A stretch of DNA of 40,145 nt from Gemmatimonadota bacterium (GTDB lineage Bacteria; Gemmatimonadota; Gemmatimonadetes; Gemmatimonadales; Gemmatimonadaceae): NCBI GenBank assembly GCA_003155795.1, contig PMEM01000010.1, positions 18,535 through 58,679 of the forward strand. Reading direction: 5' to 3'. Both the position numbers and the translations under genes were made by a program. Below, one piece after another: positions 24,556-32,407 of this stretch. Under the pieces are notes generated by a model. The model did no database searches. It was not told the DNA's origin and worked only from the letters and a program-made list of their open reading frames with translations. Every line of letters begins with the position of its first letter. Within the stretch, counting starts at the first letter, position 1.

Positions 24556-27033
24556 ATGTCGACGAATACTCTGTTCGAGGCAGCGGCACCTCAAACGCCG
24601 GTTACAAAGGGTCCGGATACCAACCGGTTAATCCGTAATCTGACCGATATCACGCATGCAGACATTTCGACGGTCGGAGGGAAAGGTGCGAATCTCGGCG
24701 AGATGCTGCACATCGGACTTCCCGTTCCTTCCGGCTTCGTCATCACGGTCGACGGATATGATCATTTCCGAACAACGACTGGGGTGGGCCACCAGATTGA
24801 CGCGCTCCTTCGAAATGTACCTGTGGATGATCCATCCGCACTGCAGCATGTAGCGGCGCAACTCCGCGATCTGATCCTGCATGGCGATGTGCCGCAGAAC
24901 CTTTCCGAGGCAATAGCGACCGCGTACACACAGCTCGGCGTCGTCGCCGATGGTGATAAATCGAACGCTCTGGTTGCCGTTCGCTCATCCGCTACAGCGG
25001 AAGATACGACGGAGTTTTCCTTCGCTGGCATGTTCGAGAGCGTTCTCGGAGTGCGCGGCCTGCCGTCGCTCCTCGATGCCGTGCGTGTCTGCTGGGCGTC
25101 GACCTTCGGCGCACGTGTGCTCTACTATCGATTGACTCGCCAGATGGCGAGCGAGATGCCGGTCGCGGTCATCGTACAGCAGATGATTCCATCCGAGAAA
25201 TCAGGAGTGCTCTTTACCGTCGACCCAGCGACGCGAGACGACCGTCATCTTGTCATCGAAGCGGCGTGGGGAATTGGAGAAGTGGTCGTCGGCGGCCAGG
25301 TCACGCCCGATCACTATCTGGTAGACAAGGTGACCGGTGCAGTGCTCGAGAGGAGCACACAGCGGAAAGACTTTCTCATCGAACTGACGTCAGCCGGAGG
25401 AACGCGCCGTGTCGACCTCACATCAGATCCGCGTGCTGACGCACCGGTCCTGAGTGACGCAGAGATCGCTACCCTCGCTGAGCTCGCGCGCAAGAGCGAA
25501 ACGCATTACGGCGCGCCGCAAGACATGGAGTTCGCTGTGGCTGAGGGCCACATCTATCTGACACAGACACGCCCGATCACAACGCTGTCTTCGAGAAGCC
25601 TCTCTCCAACAGCGGTGGCGGCGCCGGACGGCATAGTCGTTGACGCGGTCACTCCAGGAGCTTCTGCAGCGCCGGCTTCTGCAGCGCCGATTCTCCATGG
25701 ACTCGGGGCGAGTCCGGGACTCGCCACGGGTCCTGTGCGTATCCTGGCAACGGTGAGCGAGTCCGCGTCGTTGCGCTCAGGAGAGATTCTCGTCACGCGA
25801 ATGACGTCCCCCGATTGGGTACCGCTGATGCGGCGCGCCGCAGCTATCATCACTGATGCCGGTGGGATGACCTCACACGCTGCGATTGTTTCCCGAGAGC
25901 TTGGGATCCCCTGCATCGTGGGCGCGCGAACGGCGACGCAGACATTACACAATGGGATGGTGGTCAGTGTCAACGGACACGATGGGACTGTCGTCGCTGG
26001 TCCAATGCCATCCAGCACAACATCAGGGGCGTCAGAATCTGCACCACCGATTCGTCAGCGGGGCGTCCAGCCAGATACGATATCTACATCCCCAGTCACG
26101 GCCACGCGGCTGTATGTGAATCTTGCCGAGCCGGAGCGCGCCGCAGAAATCGCACTGCGGGATGTTGACGGCGTGGGTCTGTTACGCGCGGAATTCATGA
26201 TGCTCTCAGCGCTCGATGGAGTGCACCCCCGCGAGATGCTTGCACGTGGCGGGGGAGAAGATTTCGTGCGGCGCATGGCGGAGAAGCTCCAGATCTTCGC
26301 ATCTGCGTTCGATCCGCGTCCGGTCATCTATCGGGCGATGGACTTCCGGTCGAACGAGTTTCGAAGGCTGGTCGGTGGCGCTGCGCACGAGCCAACCGAG
26401 GAGAACCCCATGATCGGGTATCGCGGCTGCTTCCGGTACACTCGTGAGCCAGATCTCCTTGCCCTCGAGCTGCGTGCTCTGGCGAAGGTACGTGAGGGGT
26501 TCCACAACCTGCATCTCATGCTTCCATTCGTGCGCTCCGGATGGGAAATCGAGGCATGTCGCAAACTGATCGATGCAAGTCCGCTCGGCCAGGACCGGCA
26601 GCTGCAACTCTGGATCATGGCCGAGGTTCCGTCGGTCGTGAGCTGGATGGACGTCTATGCACTCGCAGGGGTTACCGGCGTCTCGATTGGCTCTAACGAT
26701 CTGACGCAGCTGGTTCTCGGCGTAGATCGGGACAGCGAGACATTGACACCCTTCTACGATGAGCGCGATCGCGCCGTGCTGGACGCGATCCATGCGATCA
26801 TCACGCGTGCACACGAGCTTGGGCTCACCTGCTCGATTTGTGGACAAGCCCCGTCAGTACATCCCGAATATGCGGCACAGCTCGTGGAGTGGGGCATCGA
26901 TTCGATCTCGGTCAATCCGGATGCCATTGAGCATACGCGGCGAAACATCGCGATGGCGGAACGCCATGTGATTCTGGCTGCGTCGCGTCGCGTGTTGTCG
27001 GCACCGACTCCGTCTGGCACGGCAACACCTTAA
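24556..27033 (+). CDS. ppsA: Phosphoenolpyruvate synthase
   Basis: Converts pyruvate and ATP to PEP, AMP and phosphate, the entry to gluconeogenesis, cytosolic. 825 residues, the usual length. The N-terminal ATP-grasp/pyruvate-phosphate-dikinase domain spans about 20-350 (VGGKGANLGEML, VAVRSSATAEDTTEFSFAG, EAAWGIGEVVVGG). The swivelling domain with the phospho-histidine spans about 390-480 (TDAGGMTSHAAIVSRELG). The C-terminal PEP/pyruvate barrel spans about 520-810 (VGLLRAEFMM, SIGSNDLTQLVLGVDRD, catalytic Cys in CSICGQAPS). GGAGA seven bases before ATG 24556 sets the start; an upstream TTG at 24481 would add 25 unrelated residues. The SDR gene follows 20 bp downstream, so they form an operon. 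Confidence 0.94.
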   Translation: MSTNTLFEAAAPQTPVTKGPDTNRLIRNLTDITHADISTVGGKGANLGEMLHIGLPVPSGFVITVDGYDHFRTTTGVGHQIDALLRNVPVDDPSALQHVAAQLRDLILHGDVPQNLSEAIATAYTQLGVVADGDKSNALVAVRSSATAEDTTEFSFAGMFESVLGVRGLPSLLDAVRVCWASTFGARVLYYRLTRQMASEMPVAVIVQQMIPSEKSGVLFTVDPATRDDRHLVIEAAWGIGEVVVGGQVTPDHYLVDKVTGAVLERSTQRKDFLIELTSAGGTRRVDLTSDPRADAPVLSDAEIATLAELARKSETHYGAPQDMEFAVAEGHIYLTQTRPITTLSSRSLSPTAVAAPDGIVVDAVTPGASAAPASAAPILHGLGASPGLATGPVRILATVSESASLRSGEILVTRMTSPDWVPLMRRAAAIITDAGGMTSHAAIVSRELGIPCIVGARTATQTLHNGMVVSVNGHDGTVVAGPMPSSTTSGASESAPPIRQRGVQPDTISTSPVTATRLYVNLAEPERAAEIALRDVDGVGLLRAEFMMLSALDGVHPREMLARGGGEDFVRRMAEKLQIFASAFDPRPVIYRAMDFRSNEFRRLVGGAAHEPTEENPMIGYRGCFRYTREPDLLALELRALAKVREGFHNLHLMLPFVRSGWEIEACRKLIDASPLGQDRQLQLWIMAEVPSVVSWMDVYALAGVTGVSIGSNDLTQLVLGVDRDSETLTPFYDERDRAVLDAIHAIITRAHELGLTCSICGQAPSVHPEYAAQLVEWGIDSISVNPDAIEHTRRNIAMAERHVILAASRRVLSAPTPSGTATP

Positions 27034-27053
27034 CAATCAGCGAGGAACGTGCA

Positions 27054-27842
27054 ATGTCACATCGGAGTATAGCGCAGCTGTTCGATCTCACTGGCAAGAC
27101 CGCGGTCGTCACTGGCGGGTCAATGGGGATCGGCTATGGCATTGTGAAGCGCCTGGCTGAGGCAGGTGCCACGGTGATCATCGCCGACGTGGACGAGGCA
27201 GAAGGCAATCGCAAGGTGGCCGAGCTGGCGAAATTACAGCGGCAAACATTCTTCGTGAAAACCGACGTCAGCTCCGAGGCGGATGTCGTAGCACTTATCC
27301 GTGCAACCCTGGACCGCACCGCGCGACTCGACATTTTCGTTAGCAACGCTGGGATCTATCCGCAAACGCCGGTGCTCGAGATGGACGTCGCATTATGGGA
27401 CAAGATTCAGGCCGTCAACCTTCGCGGCATGTTTCTGTGCAATCGGGAAGCAGCGCGATCAATGGCGGCGGCTGGCAGTGGTGTAATTATCAATATTGCG
27501 TCGGTTGATTCCGTACATCCAAGTATGGTCGGCTTGGCGGCGTACGACGCGTCCAAGCACGGCGTGTGGGGATTCACCAAGAACCTGGCGCTCGAGGTTG
27601 CGAAGAAGGGGGTTCGCGTCAATGCAATTGCGCCTGGCGGTATCAGGACAGAAGGCGTGGAAAGGACGATGGGAACAGCGAACCTGCGTGAGAACATCAA
27701 GACATTCGAAGAACGGATCCCACTCGGCCGCTTAGGCGAGCCGGATGACATCGCTACAGTCGCGCTTTTTCTGGCGAGCGATGCGTCGGCGTACATGACG
27801 GGTGAACTAGTCGTGGTGGATGGAGGCGTCCTGCTGAGTTGA
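27054..27842 (+). CDS. SDR-family NAD(P)-dependent oxidoreductase
   Basis: 262-residue classical short-chain dehydrogenase/reductase, cytosolic. Nucleotide-binding TGGSMGIGYG near residue 20, an acidic residue after the second strand (IIADVDEAE) favouring NAD(H), NAG at about 98, catalytic Ser in IINIASVDS near 145, YDASKHG near 162 with Tyr and Lys, and the C-terminal GGVLL end. GAGGA eight bases before ATG supports the start. It is the second gene of the ppsA operon. Substrate cannot be told; glucose/3-oxoacyl/sugar-alcohol dehydrogenases share this form. Confidence 0.9.
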   Translation: MSHRSIAQLFDLTGKTAVVTGGSMGIGYGIVKRLAEAGATVIIADVDEAEGNRKVAELAKLQRQTFFVKTDVSSEADVVALIRATLDRTARLDIFVSNAGIYPQTPVLEMDVALWDKIQAVNLRGMFLCNREAARSMAAAGSGVIINIASVDSVHPSMVGLAAYDASKHGVWGFTKNLALEVAKKGVRVNAIAPGGIRTEGVERTMGTANLRENIKTFEERIPLGRLGEPDDIATVALFLASDASAYMTGELVVVDGGVLLS

Positions 27843-27891
27843 TCTGCTGTGCATACCGTCGTATTGCGCCGCAGGATCGCCCCTCTTCCAA

Positions 27892-28185
27892 TTACGTCTT
27901 CTGTCCTTCCGCGCTGGTTGGATCGACGATCTGTTTCACCTCTTCGATTCTATTGGCGGGAAAGCCACCCTGTTCAGCGTGCATTTTGATGGATTCTGCA
28001 TTCGGTGCGTTGTAGACACAATACATTTTGTCGCCCGTGACGTAGCTTTGCACCCATTGCACGTCTTGACCCTTTTGTTGCATACTGTGGAGAATGGTAT
28101 TGGACTTGGCCGCGATCTGTTGCAGATCGCTTTGTGGTAACGTACCGAGGCCCGGGATATCGCGTTCAATGATGTATTTCGGCAT
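27892..28185 (-). CDS. DUF4242-family small protein
   Basis: 97 residues matching the DUF4242 pattern from the first residue (MPKYIIERDIPGLG), then WVQSYVTGDKMYCVYNAPN and GGFPANRIEEVKQIVDPTSA. Members are small ferredoxin-like-fold proteins, some reported to bind nickel; the physiological role is unsettled. GAGGAG nine bases before ATG 28185 supports the start. It stands alone, converging with the SDR gene (49-bp gap). Its upstream region contains the inverted repeat at 28289-28305. Confidence 0.85.
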   Translation of the reverse strand: MPKYIIERDIPGLGTLPQSDLQQIAAKSNTILHSMQQKGQDVQWVQSYVTGDKMYCVYNAPNAESIKMHAEQGGFPANRIEEVKQIVDPTSAEGQKT

Positions 28186-28288
28186 ACGCGGTCGCTCCTC
28201 TTGCTAGTGCTAACGGTGGATTTATTGGTTACTCATAACGATGCATGAAATAGCTCCTGTCAACAGTCAGTAGTCGAACCGACAGTGA

Positions 28289-28305
28289 GTCAGGGATTGA
28301 CTGAC
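28289..28305. promoter_or_regulatory. Inverted repeat upstream of the DUF4242 gene
   Basis: GTCAG and CTGAC flank seven bases. The left 11 bases, GTCAGGGATTG, recur exactly at 24438-24448, 108 bp before the PEP synthase start. Shared sequence upstream of two genes of this block makes a common regulator site possible, but an 11-base match may also be chance. Confidence 0.35.
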
Positions 28306-28346
28306 AGAAGCGTAGTCGATGCGACAGGATTGTCAGCCAGAGTCCG

Positions 28347-29114
28347 TTACGCTCGACGTACTGCAAGGCTCAGAAAGAAGATCGATGCCGCGATCACGAT
28401 GACTAACGGACCAGCGGCAAGGCAAAGGACGGGCGCAAGCAACATTCCAGAGAGTGTGGCGAGCATGGCGATCGCGACTGAGATCGTCTGCATCGTACGG
28501 AGATTCGTCCCAAGGCGCATGGCAGTTGCCGCGGGAATGATGATGAGCGAGCCCATCAATAATACGCCGAGATAACGCAATCCTAGAGCAATTGTGAGAG
28601 CAAACGCGAGGAGGTACAAGAGATCAAGACGTGGCACATTGATACCGGCCGGACGTGCCAGATCGGGCGAAACGAGCCGAATGACAAGTTGGCTCCTGTA
28701 CCGTACGATAAAGACGATCACAAGAGAAGCTGCGCCGAGCCCAATGAGGTTGAACGAGTCGCTCGTATTTGGCGCACCGAATAGCGCCTCGATCAGTTCA
28801 TCACCGGACGCTAACAGACTCCCCATGGCAAGAGCAGCGGAAAAAATCACCCCAACCACTACGTCGGTTGGAATACGGCTTCTGTACTCAATGGCCCATA
28901 CCAACACCGTACCGAGCACGAGTGCGATGAGGCCACCCAGGAACGGATTGACATGCACAAGTAATGCAATCGCAATTCCCGGCAGGGCGATGTGCGACAG
29001 GGCATCCGAGGCAAGCGCCATCCGACGCATTACAGCTATCGACCCCATCAACCCTGCTGCGGCGGCCATGCCAAGTGGTATCAGGAAGGCGCCAGGACCA
29101 GTCGCGTATGTCAT
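28347..29114 (-). CDS. Metal ABC transporter permease (ABC-3 / ZnuB-type)
   Basis: 255-residue inner-membrane permease with about seven to eight helices, matching the ABC-3 family used for zinc, manganese or iron uptake. Indicators are FLIPLGMAAAAGLMGSIAVM at the N-terminus, DALSHIALPGIAIALL near residue 38 and the helix LRYLGVLLMGSLIIIPAATA near 180-200. ATG 29114 overlaps the ATPase stop as ATGA, so the pair is co-translated. The operon contains no periplasmic binding protein, which the family normally needs; it could be encoded elsewhere. Metal specificity is not decidable from the sequence. Confidence 0.88.
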   Translation of the reverse strand: MTYATGPGAFLIPLGMAAAAGLMGSIAVMRRMALASDALSHIALPGIAIALLVHVNPFLGGLIALVLGTVLVWAIEYRSRIPTDVVVGVIFSAALAMGSLLASGDELIEALFGAPNTSDSFNLIGLGAASLVIVFIVRYRSQLVIRLVSPDLARPAGINVPRLDLLYLLAFALTIALGLRYLGVLLMGSLIIIPAATAMRLGTNLRTMQTISVAIAMLATLSGMLLAPVLCLAAGPLVIVIAASIFFLSLAVRRA

Positions 29115-29821
29115 TCCCGCAGATGGGCGACAGTTGGTCCGTGGAGCTCCTGGAGCCGTTCGGAGTTCAGCATGTCGGCGGTCTTCCCGAAATACGATCC
29201 GTGGTGTGACAGGAAGAGTATGTGGTCAGCACTCGCCTGCACTTGGGTCATGTCATGAGAAATAACCAGGACGCTCAACCCTTCGTTCTGTTGCAGTTGA
29301 TGAATGAGGGCGTAGACGCTTTTCTCTTCAGGCTCGTCGACACCAGCCGTCGGCTCATCAAAGAGCAGCACGGATGGTGTGCCGACCAGTGCGAACGCCA
29401 AGAGGAGCCGTTGAAATTGACCACCCGAAAGTGTACCAATTGGTTGATCGACGATCGACTGGGACAGGTTCACCAATCCGGCAACACGTTGTGCATCGGT
29501 GGCGGGAGCGCGAGCCACATCCGCCTTGGCATTGAGGAAGTCTCGTCCTGTCAGTGGAAGATCACGCTGGATATCGAGTTTCTGCGGGACATAACCGATT
29601 CGTGTCTCCGGTGCCCACCGAATCGTCCCCGATGCTCGAACAGCTCCGATCAACGCCTTGAGAAGCACTGTCTTTCCAGAGCCATTACGACCCACGATTG
29701 CCAGCGTGCTCCCCACGTCGACATGAAAGCTCACGTTGTCAATGACGCAGACCTCGCCGAACGCAACAGAAACGCCAATGACATCGAGCGCATGGGGCCT
29801 ATTTTCGAATCGTGTCAGCAT
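29111..29821 (-). CDS. Metal ABC transporter ATP-binding protein (ZnuC-type)
   Basis: 236-residue ATPase energising the neighbouring permease. Walker A is GRNGSGKT near residue 43, Q-loop IGYVPQK near 75, signature LSGGQ near 135, Walker B VLLFDEPTAGVD near 155, and the switch His in VLVISHDM near 190. It starts ten bp after the stop of the L,D-transpeptidase gene and overlaps the permease start by four bases, so all three form one operon. Confidence 0.92.
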   Translation of the reverse strand: MLTRFENRPHALDVIGVSVAFGEVCVIDNVSFHVDVGSTLAIVGRNGSGKTVLLKALIGAVRASGTIRWAPETRIGYVPQKLDIQRDLPLTGRDFLNAKADVARAPATDAQRVAGLVNLSQSIVDQPIGTLSGGQFQRLLLAFALVGTPSVLLFDEPTAGVDEPEEKSVYALIHQLQQNEGLSVLVISHDMTQVQASADHILFLSHHGSYFGKTADMLNSERLQELHGPTVAHLRE

Positions 29822-29831
29822 GGTAGTCGTA

Positions 29832-31391
29832 CTATCGATACGGATACCCGATCGCTAGACGAGCCGCCAGAACACGATCGTGTCCGTAGATGTCATCGTA
29901 GAACAATGTTTCACCATCAGCACGAGCGATGACAGTGGTGTAGACAATGAACACCGGAATCGGGGTCGTAAGTGTGACCTCCTGTGGACGCGTATCATGC
30001 ATGGCGGCGTCAATGCGTGACGGCGTCCACGCCGGTTGATCCCGAAGAACGAAGGCGGCCAAGCGTGCTGGCTCAGCGACGCGAATACATCCGTGACTGA
30101 CATCTCGTCGAGCCAGCAAGAATACCGATTGGGCCGGCGTATCGTGCAAATAGACGTTGTAGGCATTCGGAAACACAAATTTGACCCCGCCCAACGCGTT
30201 ATCGGCACCTGGGCGCTGCCGAATACGCGCGGTTCCATCAACGACCCGGGCCAACGCGCTTCGACTCAACGGAAGGATGCGACTCTCCGGCACACTCACA
30301 ACTTCCATGTGCGAGCGCTCCATATATCCAGGATCACGTCGCGCTTTCGGAAGAGTCTCCTTCATGGCAATACTGCGAGGCACGTCCCAATATGGCGAGA
30401 AGATGACCGTTCGCATCAACGCACTAAAGACTGGCGTGCGTGTACGAAACGCGTTGCCCACGGCCACATCCATGTTCGCAAGCGTCGATTCCCCATCATC
30501 CAATGGTGATCCGAATGCGTAAAGCCGGAACGCTGGAATATTGATAAAGACTGGCGCTGTCGTAAATGTCTGCGGGAGCCATCGCCACCGCTCCAATGCG
30601 AGCTCGATGTGCCGAATGCGAACATTGATGAGCGCCGGCGTCAAGCCGGGGGGAAGCGGCTCTTCTCCAGCCGCATACCCCTGATACTGCTTTAACGTCT
30701 CACGTAATAGCCAATAGTGTGTCCAGGGTGGCTCGAGCGTATCGAATTGCGCACTCACCCACGTATCAAGCGCCTCACCCCGGGACGTATCAGGACGCTG
30801 GAATGCTTTCGCATGATCAAGCAGGACCTGGACAAACCCGGTGAGATCGACCGTATCACGGGGCAGGTGCAGGCTTGGGTAAATGCTTGTCACAGGTACG
30901 CGCCCAAAACGAAGCGCGTACGCGAACCGCAACACATCCGCAGTCATCGCCACGTCCCAGACCGCGGTCGTAGTATCACCGTCAAACGGATTAGGAGTTA
31001 CCGCGCGGACTGGCCGCGCAAGCATCGCCGCGTCGTAGTCAGTCGCCGCCAACCCCCGCGTATCGGCGTCAAAAAGGACACGAATCACACTCAAGGCCAG
31101 CGACGTCGGCACTTCATTGGTCGACCAGAGAGGTTTCCAATCGTTTGCGGCGTACAATTGCTCTACTGATACCGCCACATCCCGAATCAGGGGCCAACGC
31201 ATGGTTGGATGCTGACGACGCGCCAACATCTGTCGGACCGCGACCTGAAATGCTGTTGATGCTGCGTTGGCGGTCACAGAATTGGACGGAACACCGCTCT
31301 GCGCGAGAAGCTGAGAGTGCGCCGTCAGCATGACCGCGCTGATGAACGCTACGCATCTCCGTAGTCGCCTTCGTTGATATCGAGACATCAT
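29832..31391 (-). CDS. L,D-transpeptidase (YcbB/LdtD-like, shortened)
   Basis: Exported enzyme forming 3-3 cross-links in peptidoglycan, 519 residues. An N-terminal basic stretch and hydrophobic segment (residues about 12-30, ending AHSQLLAQS) make a signal peptide. The scaffold region spans about 50-270, ending in ALERWRWLPQ. The YkuD catalytic domain spans about 290-455 with the motif YLHDTPAQ, then RRDVSHGCIRV carrying the nucleophile Cys near residue 440. The peptidoglycan-binding domain usual between scaffold and catalytic domain in YcbB is not evident. ATG 31391 is followed by a second ATG; no strong ribosome site. First gene of the operon with the metal ABC transporter. Confidence 0.86.
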   Translation of the reverse strand: MMSRYQRRRLRRCVAFISAVMLTAHSQLLAQSGVPSNSVTANAASTAFQVAVRQMLARRQHPTMRWPLIRDVAVSVEQLYAANDWKPLWSTNEVPTSLALSVIRVLFDADTRGLAATDYDAAMLARPVRAVTPNPFDGDTTTAVWDVAMTADVLRFAYALRFGRVPVTSIYPSLHLPRDTVDLTGFVQVLLDHAKAFQRPDTSRGEALDTWVSAQFDTLEPPWTHYWLLRETLKQYQGYAAGEEPLPPGLTPALINVRIRHIELALERWRWLPQTFTTAPVFINIPAFRLYAFGSPLDDGESTLANMDVAVGNAFRTRTPVFSALMRTVIFSPYWDVPRSIAMKETLPKARRDPGYMERSHMEVVSVPESRILPLSRSALARVVDGTARIRQRPGADNALGGVKFVFPNAYNVYLHDTPAQSVFLLARRDVSHGCIRVAEPARLAAFVLRDQPAWTPSRIDAAMHDTRPQEVTLTTPIPVFIVYTTVIARADGETLFYDDIYGHDRVLAARLAIGYPYR

Positions 31392-31404
31392 ACCATGTGC
31401 CCCG

Positions 31405-32349
31405 CTACTCTGGAACCAACAAGAGCGACCATCGACGTTCGCTCACGAGTTCCGTCGAGACGCTGTCGCCAAAGAACCAGTCAACGGCGGAATGATGGCG
31501 TGCGCCAAGTGCGATGGCATCAGGGTTCATACGCAGTGCAGCCTCCTTGACACCGTGAATCGAACTCCCGTGCTCGATAATAGACGTGATGGTCACCGTC
31601 TTCTAACAAGTCAATTCATCTATCAAAGAGGCAAGTGCTGATTCGAGCGTTGAGGTGCCATCCGCCGTCATGCGTGTTGAATCCGCGCTGCTCTCAGGCG
31701 GAAGATCTGGCTGGACATACACGAGAATGATTCTCCCGCCGGGTGCCACAAGTTGACACGCCAGATGCGCGGCCCGTAAGCTGGTTATACTGAAATCGAC
31801 AGCCACCAGGATCGATTCGGGGCGATGGGTCAATTCTGGCCGGACTGCAAGGACTGCCGATTGCGTGTTCTCGGCGATGCCTTGCATCGTATCACGCACA
31901 AATGCGCGTCGAAAGAAATTGTGCTGTGGCAAGCCGAGAATGACAAGTTCGGCACGGAGCTCATGGGCTCGTTGCACAATGGTGGAGACGGTTGCTCCTA
32001 CCTCGACATCATACTGCCAGGCTGGCAGTGCACCTAACGTCCGATGTACTTGCTCCTCGAGTGCGAGGAGTTGCGCGGTACGATAGGCTGGGTCGAGGTC
32101 AGCCTCGGGAATGCTGCCCATGGCACCCGTTGTGGCCGGACTCTCTGCAATGTCCTCCTGCACCACATGCAATACAGTCGGGACAGCGCCACATTCCTGC
32201 GCTAGCGCATGCGTAATGCGTACGGCAGCGCTTGCGGCGGTATCGGCCGTGATGGCAACGAGCACCGGAAACACGGGCGGCAACTGCGCTCTCCGCTCCT
32301 TCGACAGTGTGGCTGAAGACGTACTTTGGAACGACTGGGACTGCACCAT
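31405..32349 (-). pseudogene. Tandem universal stress protein gene split by in-frame TAG
   Basis: Two UspA-type domains. The first (about residues 27-165) runs PVLVAITADTAASAAVRITHAL to AELVILGLPQHN; the second starts at ILVAVDFSITSLRAAHLA. Within the second, the reading frame meets TAG at 31603-31605 after SLIDELTC and then continues in the same frame with KTVTITSIIEHGSSIHGVKEA up to the natural stop at 31405. A single base change explains this. Either the gene is inactivated, a 248-residue product is made, or the stop is read through. ATG 32349 with GGAG six bases before is the best start. The 13-bp spacing to the L,D-transpeptidase start suggests an operon with it. Confidence 0.82.
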
Positions 32350-32386
32350 ATGATGCTCCGGCAATGTGAGATGAGTACATCATATG
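32347..32386. promoter_or_regulatory. 9-bp inverted repeat over the universal stress gene start
   Basis: CATATGATG at 32347-32355 is the exact reverse complement of CATCATATG at 32378-32386. The left arm contains the start codon of the stress gene at 32349. It may be an operator or a fold that masks initiation. The region lies between this gene and the kinase gene ending at 32408. Confidence 0.4.
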
Positions 32387-32407
32387 CCTTGAGCGCCACT
32401 TGGAATG

